Shown in pieces: positions 1 to 7,740 of a DNA stretch of 33,669 nucleotides (its first letter is position 1; each line of letters opens with the position of its first letter). The position numbers and the translations under genes are program-made. This stretch comes from Streptomyces rochei (GTDB lineage: Bacteria > Actinomycetota > Actinomycetes > Streptomycetales > Streptomycetaceae), in contig MUMD01000128.1 in assembly GCA_002155895.1 (NCBI GenBank), positions 1 to 33,669 on the forward strand, read 5' to 3'. A model generated the notes under the pieces. It did no database searches. It was not told where the DNA came from and worked only from the letters and a program-made list of their open reading frames with translations.

Positions 1-746
1 CTCCCGGGGGCATGCCCTACGGCGCCCCGCAGGGCATGCCCCCGGGAGCGGCCCCCCAGGGCGTGCCCCAGCAGGCGCCGCAGGGCGCCGGTGTGACGGC
101 GGCGCTCCAGCAGTTCCGTGAGACGGCCACCGGCCGGCGCTGGACCCAGCAGAACAAGAAGCTGGTCCGCGTCGACCTCGGCGCCGACGGCCAGCCCGTG
201 CTCGCCCGCCAGGGCAGCATGGTGCTCTACCAGGGCAAGGTCGACTTCAGCTACAAGGGCGCCGGATTCGCCGGCCGGGTCGTGGGCAACGCCACCGGCC
301 AGGAGATGCAGCTCATGCGCTGCACCGGCAAGGGCCAGGTCTTCCTCGCGGAGAACTCCGCGATGCTGCACCCCATCGAGCTGCAGGGCGACGCCATCTG
401 CGTCTCCGCCGAGAACGTCCTCGCCTTCGACGAGAGCCTCCAGTACGAGGTCCGTCGCATCGAGGGGCACGGCATCCCCGGTGGCGCGCTGTTCACCATG
501 CAGTTCCAGGGCACCGGCACCATCGTCGTCAAGACCCACGGTGTGCCCGTGGTGCTGCCGGTCACGCCCACCACCTTCGCCGACTGCAACGCCGTGGTCG
601 CCTGGTCGGCCGCCGCCCAGGTGGTCGTCTCCAGCCAGGTGCGGATGCGCCGCAACTCCTACGCCGGCGACACCGGCGAGAGCGTCAACCTGCAGTTCCG
701 GGCCGCGCCCGGAAACTTCGTCATCGTCCAGCCGTACGAGATCTGA
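1..746 (+). CDS. AIM24-family protein, 5' end cut by window edge
   Basis: The frame is open to the left edge and encodes an AIM24-like (PF01987) domain. The first in-window ATG is at 12, but the codons before it (Pro-Gly-Gly) continue the same Pro/Gly/Gln-rich linker, so the true start probably lies outside. About 30 residues of low-complexity linker precede a beta-rich domain with the repeated pattern seen in the next two genes: 'LARQGSMVLYQG', 'LMRCTGKGQVFLAE', 'LAFDESLQYEV', 'VVAWSAAAQVVV' and a terminal 'FVIVQPYEI'. No catalytic motif or membrane segment is visible. In streptomycetes such a linker often joins an upstream TerD-type domain to AIM24; that is inference because the upstream part is missing. 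The gene is 13 bases ahead of the next AIM24 gene, so one transcript is likely. The biochemical function of bacterial AIM24 proteins is not established. Confidence 0.85.
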   Translation, partial: PGGMPYGAPQGMPPGAAPQGVPQQAPQGAGVTAALQQFRETATGRRWTQQNKKLVRVDLGADGQPVLARQGSMVLYQGKVDFSYKGAGFAGRVVGNATGQEMQLMRCTGKGQVFLAENSAMLHPIELQGDAICVSAENVLAFDESLQYEVRRIEGHGIPGGALFTMQFQGTGTIVVKTHGVPVVLPVTPTTFADCNAVVAWSAAAQVVVSSQVRMRRNSYAGDTGESVNLQFRAAPGNFVIVQPYEI

Positions 747-759
747 GGGAGAGCCCGAC

Positions 760-1440
760 ATGAACCAGCCGCTCGCGGGCTACGCTCCCGCACCCGTCAC
801 CGCCCGCATGGAGAACCACGGCAACCACATGCTGAAGGTCGCCATGCAGACCGGCAACGACCTCCTCGCGCGTGTGGGCTCGATGGTCGCCTACGAAGGT
901 TTCGTCCAGTACGAGCCCAACCCGCCGGCCGTCCGCCAGATCGCCAAGGACTGGATGACCGGCGAGGGTGCGCCCCTGATGAAGTGCTCCGGCGACGGCC
1001 TGCTCTACCTCGCCGACTACGGCGCCAACGTCGTCGTCATCAACCTCAACGGCGACGGGATCTCCGTCAACGCCACCAATCTGCTCGCCTTCGACGCCCA
1101 CCTCACCTGGGGCGTGGAGCGGGTCAAGGGCCTGGCGAAGTTCGCCGGTCAGGGCCTGTGGAACACGAAGATCTCCGGGCAGGGCTGGGTCGCCCTCACC
1201 TCCCGGGGCAAGCCGATCGTCGTCGACTGCGGCGGCGGCGAGGACGAGACGTACGTCGACCCCGACGCGCTCGTCGCCTGGTCCCCGAACCTGAAGGTGA
1301 AGGGCAAGCGCAGCTTCAAGGCGCAGTCACTGATCGGCCGCGGCAGCGGCGAGGCCTACCAGATGGCCTTCTCCGGTCAGGGCATCGTCGTCGTCCAGCC
1401 CAGTGAGGACAGCACCGACCGCCTCCGGGTCCGGGGCTGA
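760..1440 (+). CDS. AIM24-family protein (second of three)
   Basis: This 226-residue protein is a paralogue of both neighbours. The aligned elements are 'LLARVGSMVAYEGFVQYE', 'LMKCSGDGLLYLADYG', 'LLAFDAHLTWGVERV', 'LVAWSPNLKVKGKRSF' and 'GQGIVVVQPSE'. The ATG at 760 follows a GAGGGAGAG stretch that overlaps the stop region of the preceding gene. It lacks the Pro/Gly-rich N-terminal linker of the first copy and has a charged C-terminal tail. No signal peptide or membrane helix is visible, so it is probably cytosolic. Position and 13-17 base gaps indicate an operon. The family call is firm; the role is unknown. Confidence 0.87.
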   Translation: MNQPLAGYAPAPVTARMENHGNHMLKVAMQTGNDLLARVGSMVAYEGFVQYEPNPPAVRQIAKDWMTGEGAPLMKCSGDGLLYLADYGANVVVINLNGDGISVNATNLLAFDAHLTWGVERVKGLAKFAGQGLWNTKISGQGWVALTSRGKPIVVDCGGGEDETYVDPDALVAWSPNLKVKGKRSFKAQSLIGRGSGEAYQMAFSGQGIVVVQPSEDSTDRLRVRG

Positions 1441-1457
1441 GGGGGAGCCAGAACACC

Positions 1458-2213
1458 ATGCAGAGCCCGCTTTTCGCCTACAACGACCAGCAGACCCAGG
1501 AAGCCTGGAGTCTGCAGAGCAAGCACATGCTCCGCGTCGCCCTGACGGGCCACGACGACGTGCTCGCCCGCAAGGGGACGATGGTCGCCTACCAGGGGCT
1601 CGTCGAGTTCGACGCCGAGTACCAGAGCGGCAACCAGTCGAGCGCGCGGGCGCACACGGGTGAGGGCCTGGACCTGATGCGCTGCCACGGGCAGGGCACG
1701 GTCTTCTTCGCCAACCTCGCCCAGTGCGTGCACGTGATGGACGTCGACCAGGACGGTCTGACCGTCGACAGCAGCTACGTGCTGGCCATGGACTCCTCCC
1801 TGCACCACGAGGTCATCGCCGTCGACAGCCTGTACGGCATCTCCGGCTCGGGGAAGTACCAGCTCAACATCACCGGGCGCGGCAAGGTCGCCCTGATGAC
1901 CTCGGGCTCCCCGCTGCTGATGCAGGTGACGCCCGACAAGTACGTCAACTGCGACGCCGACGCGATCGTCGCCTGGTCCACCGGCCTGCGCGTGCAGATG
2001 CAGGCCCAGACGCACTCCTCGGGGGTGTGGCGGCGCCGGGGCAGCACCGGGGAGGGCTGGGAACTCAGCTTCATGGGCAGCGGCTTCGCGCTGGTGCAGC
2101 CCAGCGAGCTGCTGCCGCCGCAGAACGCGCAGATCGGCTCGGGCGTCGCCGCCCAGTACGGCATGGGCCAGCAGGGGGCCCGCGGTCAGAACCAGGGCAA
2201 CGTCTGGAGCTGA
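1458..2213 (+). CDS. AIM24-family protein (third of three)
   Basis: This 251-residue protein is the last of the AIM24 triplet. It carries 'VLARKGTMVAYQGLVEFD', 'LMRCHGQGTVFFANL', 'VLAMDSSLHHEV', 'IVAWSTGLRVQMQ' and 'GFALVQPSELLPPQ', the same order of motifs as the two preceding genes. The start ATG at 1458 follows GGGGGAGCCAGAACACC, with GGAG about nine bases upstream. A Gly/Gln-rich tail of about 30 residues is unique to this copy. The gene ends in a convergent intergenic region holding a strong hairpin (2296-2317). The family assignment rests on internal similarity and the AIM24 pattern; molecular function is unknown. Confidence 0.87.
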   Translation: MQSPLFAYNDQQTQEAWSLQSKHMLRVALTGHDDVLARKGTMVAYQGLVEFDAEYQSGNQSSARAHTGEGLDLMRCHGQGTVFFANLAQCVHVMDVDQDGLTVDSSYVLAMDSSLHHEVIAVDSLYGISGSGKYQLNITGRGKVALMTSGSPLLMQVTPDKYVNCDADAIVAWSTGLRVQMQAQTHSSGVWRRRGSTGEGWELSFMGSGFALVQPSELLPPQNAQIGSGVAAQYGMGQQGARGQNQGNVWS

Positions 2214-2260
2214 GCGCTCCGCGGGTGGGGCCGGGCAGCGGGGGGCTGCGGGACGCTTTC

Positions 2261-2317
2261 GGCTGCGGGTGGTCCGTGGCTCGTCGCGCAGTTCCCCGCG
2301 CCCCTTCCGGGGCGCGG
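2261..2317. repeat. Dispersed Streptomyces intergenic element
   Basis: This stretch contains a GGCTGCGGGTGGTCCGTGG-type block followed by CGCGCAGTTCCCCGCGCCCC. I recognise it as a sequence recurring between genes in many Streptomyces genomes, usually just downstream of coding regions. Its right end overlaps the terminator-like hairpin. It has no coding potential of its own. Recurrence is recalled knowledge; only one copy is visible here. Confidence 0.5.
2296..2317. terminator. Bidirectional terminator-like hairpin
   Basis: Perfect nine-base arms (CCGCGCCCC and GGGGCGCGG) enclose the loop TTCC. It lies between the convergent AIM24 and NUDIX genes, 83 bases after one stop and 15 bases after the other. 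There is no T-run, which is usual for Streptomyces terminators. Confidence 0.6.
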
Positions 2318-2331
2318 TCCCACCCTCGGTC

Positions 2332-2853
2332 TCAGGTCGCGAGCCTCGCGCGCGTGGCCTCCACCAGGCGTACGACCGAGTCGTCCGCCACGGATTGCAC
2401 CTCGTCGTACGCGAACCAGCGCAGGTCCAGGGACTCGTCGCTGATCGCCTCCACGGCCCCGTCCGGCGCCAGGGCGGCGTACTGGACGTCCAGATGCCAG
2501 GCGCACGGCGTGTGGTGGCGGTCCAGCCGCACGGGACCGCCGGGGAGCAGGGTCAGCCCGGCGATGCCGGACTCCTCCGCGCCCTCGCGCAGGGCGGCAC
2601 GCGCCAGCGTCTCGTCGGCGGGCTCGCAGTGGCCGCCCATCTGCAGCCACATGCGGAGCTTCTTGTGGAGCGTCAGCAGGACCCGCTCGCGCGACGGGTC
2701 GATCACCAGGGCGCTCGCCGTGATGTGCCCGTCCCCGCACGCCTTCCACATGCCGTCCGGGTGCGTCGCCAGGTGGTCCAGATAAACCTGGCGCAACTCG
2801 TCCTGGCCCTCGTACCCCTTCAGGACCAGGACCGCGTCGTCGTGGAGGCTCAC
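2332..2853 (-). CDS. NUDIX hydrolase
   Basis: A 173-residue NUDIX-superfamily protein, expected to hydrolyse a nucleoside diphosphate linked to another moiety with divalent metal. The NUDIX helix is clear as 'GGHCEPADETLARAALREGAEESGI': it fits GX5EX7REUXEEXGU apart from one extra residue between the glycine and the first glutamate. A conserved 'HHTPCAWHLDVQY' strand follows. The GTG start at 2853 overlaps the TGA of the upstream metalloprotease gene (GTGA, four bases), indicating translational coupling; a much longer open frame runs upstream but is only a shadow of that gene. The exact substrate cannot be read from the sequence. Confidence 0.88.
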   Translation of the reverse strand: MSLHDDAVLVLKGYEGQDELRQVYLDHLATHPDGMWKACGDGHITASALVIDPSRERVLLTLHKKLRMWLQMGGHCEPADETLARAALREGAEESGIAGLTLLPGGPVRLDRHHTPCAWHLDVQYAALAPDGAVEAISDESLDLRWFAYDEVQSVADDSVVRLVEATRARLAT

Positions 2854-4307
2854 TCGCCGTCGTCGCCCTTGCCCTCGGCCCCGTCCGGGCCCTTCTTCTC
2901 GTCCCTCTTCTTCAGGTCGGGCTTGCCCGCCGCCTCGCCGAGCATCTTGTCCAGCTCGGAGAAGTCGAGCTGCTCGCGGTGGACGAAACCGTCCGGATCG
3001 TCCAGGTCGGTCGCGGTCGGCAGCATGTCCGGGTGGGCCCACAGGCCGTCGCGGCCGTCGACACCGCGCGCGTCCGTCAGCGACGCCCACAGACGCGAGG
3101 CGTCGCGCAGACGGCGCGGGCGCAGCTCCAGGCCGATCAGCGTGGCGAACGTCTGCTCGGCCGGGCCGCCCGAGGCGCGACGGCGGCGCAGGGTCTCGCG
3201 CAGCGCGTCGGCGGAGGACAGGCGCGGCTTGGCGGCGGTGTGCACCACCGCGTCCACCCAGCCCTCGACGAGCGCCAGAGCCGTCTCCAGACGGGCCAGG
3301 GCGGCCTTCTGCTCCGGGGTGTCCTCCGGCTGGAACATGCCCTGCTGGAGAGCCTCCTGCAGCTGCTCCGGATTCTGCGGGTCGAACTGGCCGACCACGT
3401 CCTCCAGCTTGGCCGTGTCCACCTTGATCCCGCGGGCGTAGCCGTCGACGGCGCCGAACAGGTGCGAACGCAGCCACGGCACGTGCGCGAAGAGGCGCTG
3501 GTGGGCGGCCTCGCGCAGGGCCAGGTACAGCCGCACCTCCTCCTGGGGCACGCCGAGGTCCTTGCCGAACGCCTCGACGTTCGCCGGCAGCAGCGCGGCC
3601 TTGCCGGCCGGTCCGAGCGGCAGGCCCACGTCGGTCGAGCCGACGACCTCGCCGGCGAGGACGCCGACGGCCTGCCCGATCTGCGTGCCGAACATGGCGC
3701 CGCCCATCGAGCGCATCATGCCGATCAGCGGGCCGGCCATGGCCTGCATCTCCTCGGGCAGCACATCGCCCATGGCGGTGCCCACGCGCTCGGCGACCGG
3801 GTCGACCAGCTCGCGCCAGGCCGGGAGGGTCGCCTCGACCCACTCCGCGCGGCTCCACGCCACCGCGGTGCCCGCGCCCGAGGGCAGGGCCGTCGCGTCG
3901 TCCAGCCACAGGTCGGCCAGGCGGACGGCCTCCTGCACCGCGTTGCGCTCGGCCGGGCCGACGCTGGCGTCCTTGGTGCCGTCAGGCGTGCCCTGGGCGA
4001 CCGTCTGGCGGGCGATCTGCTTGGCCATGTCCCAGTTCACCGGGCCGCCCTCGTAGGAGAGCATCTGGCCGAGCTGCTGGAACGCGGCGCCCAGGTCGGT
4101 GGGGTTCATGGAACCGAACATGGCGGCGAAAGGGTTGTCCGCACCCGGACCGCCGGGGCCGCCCAGGCCTCCGGCCCCGGGCAGCCCGAATCCGAACGGG
4201 TTGGCCGGTCCCTGACCACCGCCGCTCTGCTGGTCCTTCTTCTTGCCCTCGTCGCCGTCGTCCGGCTCCTCCGGCGGAAGGCCGAATCCGAATGGGGTGT
4301 CACTCAC
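2850..4307 (-). CDS. Zincin-type metalloprotease (DUF2342 / zincin_2 family)
   Basis: A 485-residue protein of the actinobacterial zincin_2/DUF2342 family, annotated as zinc-dependent metalloprotease or putative hydrolase. The N-terminal 75 residues are low-complexity Gly/Pro-rich and twice contain 'PFGFGLP'. The folded part follows, with 'MRSMGGAMFGTQIGQAVG' and 'LPANVEAFGKDLGVP'. A helix 'LREAAHQRLFAHVPWL' stands where the family has its HExxH-like signature; the motif is degenerate, so proteolytic activity is not certain. The C-terminus is a charged Lys/Asp/Glu tail. The GTG at 4307 is chosen because GAGGAA lies four bases upstream; a longer frame exists but has no ribosome site. It overlaps the NUDIX gene. 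Mycobacterial homologues sit beside the PDZ-Lon and UPF0182 genes, which are also nearby here. Confidence 0.83.
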   Translation of the reverse strand: MSDTPFGFGLPPEEPDDGDEGKKKDQQSGGGQGPANPFGFGLPGAGGLGGPGGPGADNPFAAMFGSMNPTDLGAAFQQLGQMLSYEGGPVNWDMAKQIARQTVAQGTPDGTKDASVGPAERNAVQEAVRLADLWLDDATALPSGAGTAVAWSRAEWVEATLPAWRELVDPVAERVGTAMGDVLPEEMQAMAGPLIGMMRSMGGAMFGTQIGQAVGVLAGEVVGSTDVGLPLGPAGKAALLPANVEAFGKDLGVPQEEVRLYLALREAAHQRLFAHVPWLRSHLFGAVDGYARGIKVDTAKLEDVVGQFDPQNPEQLQEALQQGMFQPEDTPEQKAALARLETALALVEGWVDAVVHTAAKPRLSSADALRETLRRRRASGGPAEQTFATLIGLELRPRRLRDASRLWASLTDARGVDGRDGLWAHPDMLPTATDLDDPDGFVHREQLDFSELDKMLGEAAGKPDLKKRDEKKGPDGAEGKGDDGE

Positions 4308-4499
4308 GGGGTTCCTCGGCTGGTAAGGCCACCGGTTCTTTCCGGCGGCACGGCTGCCCGACTTCACCACCCAGCGTAGACACCCGTGGCGCTTCGGGCC
4401 TCGGTGCTTCGCCGACTGACTGCCTGCGGCAGGATGGATGCCACCTGGTACGTACGCGTCGAGCGCGTCCGTACTGAAGACAACCGCTGGAGACGCCCG

Positions 4500-5621
4500 G
4501 TGAGTTCCCCAGATCCGCAGGTTCGCGCAGCGCGAAACCAGTCAACCAGTTCCCCCCGCCCCGGCGCGCGGGGACCCGTCGTCGCGGTCACCGGCGCCGC
4601 GTCCGGGATCGGCGCGCTGCTCACCGAGCGGCTGGCCGCGTCCGACGAGGTCAGACAGGTCGTGGCCATCGACGAACGGCGCGGGGAGTGCACGGCGGCG
4701 CGGTGGCAGATCCTGGACGTGCGGGACCCGGCCATCGCCGAGAAACTGCGCGGTGCGGACGTGGTCGTGCACCTGGCGCTCGACCTCGACCTGGAGACCG
4801 ACGCGGCGGCCCGGACCGCTTACAACGTCCGGGGGACGCAGACCGTCCTGACCGCCGCCGCGGCGGCCGGCGTGCACCGCGTCGTGCTCTGCACCTCCGC
4901 CATGGTCTACGGCGCCCTCCCGGACAACGAGCTGCCCCTGTCCGAGGACGCCGAGCTGCGTGCCACGGCCGAGGCCACCGGCGTGGGCGATCTGCTGGAG
5001 ATCGAGCGGCTGGCGCGGCGCGCGCCGCGCGCCCACCCCGGTCTCAACGTGACGGTGGTCCGGCCCGCCGTGCTGGTGGGCGGCGTGGACACCGCCCTGA
5101 CCAGGTACTTCGAGTCGCCCCGGCTGCTCGTCGTGGCCGGGTCGCGGCCGGCCTGGCAGTTCTGCCACGTCGACGACCTGTGCAGCGCCCTCGAGTACGC
5201 CGTCCTGGAGAAGGCCGAAGGGGAACTCGCCGTCGGGTGCGACGGCTGGCTGGAGCAGGAGGAGGTCGAGGAGCTGAGCGGCATCCGCCGGATGGAGCTG
5301 CCCTCGGCGGTCGCGCTCGGCGCGGCGGCCCGCCTGCACCGCATCGGCCTGACTCCCTCCCCGGCCGGGGACCTGGCGTACACGATGTACCCCTGGGTGG
5401 TGAGCGGCAGCCGGCTGCACGACGCGGGATGGCGGCCGAAGTACACCAACGAGGAGGTCCTGGCGGAGCTGCTGGAGGAGGTCTCCGGGCGGCACACGGT
5501 CGCCGGGCGCCGCCTCGGGCGCAAGGACGCGACGGCCGCCGGAGCCGCCGGTGCGACCGTGGCGCTGCTGGGCGCGGCGGCGGTGGTGCGGCGGGCGCGG
5601 AAGGCCCGGCGCCGGATCTGA
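4500..5621 (+). CDS. SDR/epimerase-like protein with C-terminal membrane anchor, catalytic pair missing
   Basis: A 373-residue extended-SDR protein. A disordered leader of about 25 residues is followed by the Rossmann motif 'VTGAASGIG' (31-38), 'VVVHLAL' and 'VVLCTSAMVYGALPDNELPLSED'. At the place of the extended-SDR YGxSK motif the sequence reads 'GVGDLLEIERLAR', so the catalytic Tyr and Lys appear replaced by Val162 and Leu166. It may bind a dinucleotide without normal dehydrogenase or epimerase chemistry. The last 25 residues form a hydrophobic segment followed by an Arg/Lys-rich tail, suggesting tail anchoring in the membrane. GTG at 4500 is preceded by GGAG at seven bases. It is divergent from the zincin gene across a 192-base spacer. 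The Tyr/Lys assignment is by eye. Confidence 0.8.
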   Translation: MSSPDPQVRAARNQSTSSPRPGARGPVVAVTGAASGIGALLTERLAASDEVRQVVAIDERRGECTAARWQILDVRDPAIAEKLRGADVVVHLALDLDLETDAAARTAYNVRGTQTVLTAAAAAGVHRVVLCTSAMVYGALPDNELPLSEDAELRATAEATGVGDLLEIERLARRAPRAHPGLNVTVVRPAVLVGGVDTALTRYFESPRLLVVAGSRPAWQFCHVDDLCSALEYAVLEKAEGELAVGCDGWLEQEEVEELSGIRRMELPSAVALGAAARLHRIGLTPSPAGDLAYTMYPWVVSGSRLHDAGWRPKYTNEEVLAELLEEVSGRHTVAGRRLGRKDATAAGAAGATVALLGAAAVVRRARKARRRI

Positions 5622-5640
5622 CGGCACGGCCCACCGTCCG

Positions 5641-5686
5641 CCGTCCCCGTCATCCGCCGCCTCCGCCGTCCCCGTCATCCGCCGCC
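5641..5686. repeat. Two tandem copies of a 21-base unit
   Basis: An exact 21-base sequence beginning CCGTCCCCGTCATCC occurs at 5641-5661 and again at 5666-5686, a 25-base period; the linking bases are nearly identical too. It lies in the 210-base spacer between the SDR gene and moaE. No function is evident; strand slippage or a paired binding site are both possible. Confidence 0.7.
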
Positions 5687-5831
5687 CCCGCTGTCCACCG
5701 TCCCTGCCTGCGTCCGTGGCCCGCGCCGTCCGTCCGGACCGGTGGCGCTGTAGGAGGCTCCAACGCGGTACGCCCGCGTGCCGGGCGATCACGCTATTCC
5801 GCGCCGCCGGGCCGTGGGGCACGATGGGCGC

Positions 5832-6293
5832 ATGGCAACCACGAACGACCACCCCGGTGAGCTGGCCGCCCCCGACCCCGTCAGGCTGATCGGCATCCGG
5901 GAGACGCCCCTCTCCGTCGACGAGGTCTTCCGAGCCGTCGGCGACGACGCGGCCGGCGGCACCGCGCTCTTCGTGGGAACCGTGCGCAATCACGACGGGG
6001 GCACCGACGTCGACCGGCTCGGATACTCCTGTCACCCCAGTGCCGAGGCCGAGATGCGGCGGATCGCCGAGAAGGTCGCCGCGGAGTACCCCGTACGGGC
6101 GCTCGCGGCCGTCCACCGTGTGGGGGATCTGGAGGTGGGCGATCTCGCCGTGGTGGTCGCCGTGTCCTGCCCGCACCGGGGCGAGGCGTTCGACGCCTGC
6201 CGGAAGCTGATCGACGACCTGAAGCACGAGGTGCCGATCTGGAAGCATCAGACCTTCTCCGACGGCACCGAGGAGTGGGTGGGCGCCTGCTGA
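5832..6293 (+). CDS. moaE: Molybdopterin synthase catalytic subunit MoaE
   Basis: This 153-residue protein is the large subunit of molybdopterin synthase, which inserts two sulfurs into precursor Z (cPMP) during molybdenum cofactor synthesis, receiving sulfur from the MoaD C-terminal thiocarboxylate. Family landmarks are 'GGTALFVGTVRNHDGG', 'LGYSCHPSAEAEMRRIA', 'AAVHRVGDLEVGDLAVVVAVSCPHRGEAFDACR' (in part) and the active-site Lys region 'VPIWKHQTF'. No MoaD gene is adjacent. There is no obvious Shine-Dalgarno before the ATG, so translation may be leaderless or weakly initiated. Streptomycetes often carry more than one moaE; this is a stand-alone copy. Confidence 0.93.
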   Translation: MATTNDHPGELAAPDPVRLIGIRETPLSVDEVFRAVGDDAAGGTALFVGTVRNHDGGTDVDRLGYSCHPSAEAEMRRIAEKVAAEYPVRALAAVHRVGDLEVGDLAVVVAVSCPHRGEAFDACRKLIDDLKHEVPIWKHQTFSDGTEEWVGAC

Positions 6294-6328
6294 GAGGGGT
6301 GCCGAGGGAGCCGTCGTCCTCCCTTGCT

Positions 6329-6344
6329 CCGGTTGCGTAACCGG
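6329..6344. promoter_or_regulatory. Inverted repeat CCGGTT-GCGT-AACCGG
   Basis: Perfect six-base arms with a four-base centre lie 35 bases after moaE and 84 bases before the next start. It could be a short terminator for moaE or an operator. A weak promoter-like TAATCT lies at 6378-6383, downstream of it. Confidence 0.4.
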
Positions 6345-6427
6345 CCCCCCGGCGTGAGCGTTGTCACGACGGATGGTTAATCTGCTGATCAGTCAGTAGC
6401 GGACGCTCAAGGGGTTGGGAGGTCGGC

Positions 6428-6592
6428 ATGGCAGCGCTTGCCTGGTTGCTGATTCCGCTGGTGGCCGCTGTCGGCGCGGGGCTGTGGGGCAGTTGGGCCA
6501 ACCGGACCCGCAAGATCCGCAGCGACGGCCCCGAACTGGACGGGTACGCCCGTTTCCGCGAGGCGATGGAGAGGCCCCGCACCGGCGCCTGA
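6428..6592 (+). CDS. Small single-pass membrane protein (54 residues)
   Basis: The ORF starts at ATG 6428, with GGGAGG at 6417-6422, and ends at TGA 6592. The N-terminal 22 residues (starting MAALAWLLIP) form one hydrophobic helix. A basic stop-transfer 'NRTRKIRSDG' and a short polar C-terminus with 'LDGYARFREAMER' follow. Similar tiny proteins accompany the PDZ-Lon gene in other streptomycetes, in my recollection. It sits 50 bases ahead of that gene, so shared transcription is possible. Function unknown. The ribosome site, membrane helix and codon bias make it credible as a real gene. Confidence 0.75.
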   Translation: MAALAWLLIPLVAAVGAGLWGSWANRTRKIRSDGPELDGYARFREAMERPRTGA

Positions 6593-6642
6593 ACGGACCG
6601 CCCTGACAGTGCTCCGACAGCCGCGTCCCGTACTGTCGTGCC

Positions 6643-7737
6643 ATGCCACGCCGTACCGCAACGATGCTCGCCTCCACCCTGATGCTGATCGCGCTCCTGT
6701 GCGCGGGCGTGTTCATCCCCGTGCCGTACTCGGAGATGTCCCCGGGGCCGACGGTGAACACCCTCGGCGATCACGACGGCGAGCCGGTGCTGCAGATCGA
6801 CGGGCACAAGACCTACGAGGCGAGCGGTCACCTGAACATGACCACCGTCCGGGTCACCAGCGCCGAGTACAAGATGAACCTCGTGGAGGCGGTCTACGGC
6901 TGGCTCGCCCACGACAACCGCGTGGTGCCGCACGAGACGCTCTACCCGGACGGCAAGACCGAGGAAGAGGCCACCCAGGAGAACGCCGAGGAGTTCAGCC
7001 AGTCCCAGGAGAGCGCCAAGGTCGCCGCGCTGAAGGCGCTCGACATCCCGGTGAAGTCCTGGGTCGTCGTCTCCACGGTGGTCAAGGACTCCCCGGCCGA
7101 GGGCCGGCTGCACGCCGGTGACGTGATCAAGGCCGTGGACGGCAGGACCGTCCGCAAGCCCTCCGATGTCGCCGAGCTGGTGACCGAGCACAAGCCCGGA
7201 CAGGACGTCGTCTTCACGATCGTGCCCGCCGAGGAACAGGCCGCCGCGGAGAAGGAGGGGCGCACGCCCACCAAGACCGAGAAGGTCACGATCACCACGG
7301 CGACCTCCGACGACGCCGGGGAGGAACGCGCCGTCGTGGGCATCTCGGCGGGGACCGACCACACCTTCCCGTTCACCATCGACATCAAGCTCGCCGACGT
7401 CGGCGGCCCGAGCGCCGGTCTGATGTTCGCCCTCGGCATCTACGACAAGCTCACGCCGGGCGACCTCACCGGCGGCACGTTCGTCGCCGGCACGGGGACG
7501 ATCGACGACGCCGGCAAGGTCGGCCCGATCGGCGGCATCGGGATGAAGACCATCGGCGCGCGCGACAAGGGCGCCCAGTACTTCCTGACGCCCAAGGACA
7601 ACTGCGCGGCCGCGGCCGAGGACACCCCCGACGGGCTCACCCTGGTCAAGGTGGACACCATCGACGACGCCCTCGGCGCGCTCGCGGACATCCGCTCCGG
7701 GAAGACCGCCGACCTGCCGACGTGCGCGAAGGGCTGA
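6643..7737 (+). CDS. Membrane-anchored PDZ-Lon (S16) protease, YlbL family
   Basis: This 364-residue protein has an N-terminal signal anchor (residues 7-27), a PDZ domain around residues 130-200 ('SWVVVSTVVKDSPAEGRLHAGDVIKAVDG') and a C-terminal Lon-type Ser/Lys protease domain. The catalytic serine is in 'VGGPSAGLMFALGIYD' and the lysine in 'GIGMKTIGARDKGA'. There is no AAA+ ATPase, so it is expected to be an ATP-independent protease facing the outside of the membrane. No Shine-Dalgarno is seen. A TACTGT hexamer (6631-6636) lies six bases ahead of the ATG, compatible with a leaderless mRNA. The homologue neighbours UPF0182 and zincin genes in mycobacteria (Rv3193c-Rv3195 from memory), matching the context here. 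Confidence 0.9.
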   Translation: MPRRTATMLASTLMLIALLCAGVFIPVPYSEMSPGPTVNTLGDHDGEPVLQIDGHKTYEASGHLNMTTVRVTSAEYKMNLVEAVYGWLAHDNRVVPHETLYPDGKTEEEATQENAEEFSQSQESAKVAALKALDIPVKSWVVVSTVVKDSPAEGRLHAGDVIKAVDGRTVRKPSDVAELVTEHKPGQDVVFTIVPAEEQAAAEKEGRTPTKTEKVTITTATSDDAGEERAVVGISAGTDHTFPFTIDIKLADVGGPSAGLMFALGIYDKLTPGDLTGGTFVAGTGTIDDAGKVGPIGGIGMKTIGARDKGAQYFLTPKDNCAAAAEDTPDGLTLVKVDTIDDALGALADIRSGKTADLPTCAKG

Positions 7738-7740
7738 CCG

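Noticed and set aside
2332..3909. NUDIX protein as part of a 525-residue fusion
   Set aside because: The upstream part is a frame-shifted shadow of the zincin gene; the GTG at 2853 with GTGA overlap is a natural start.
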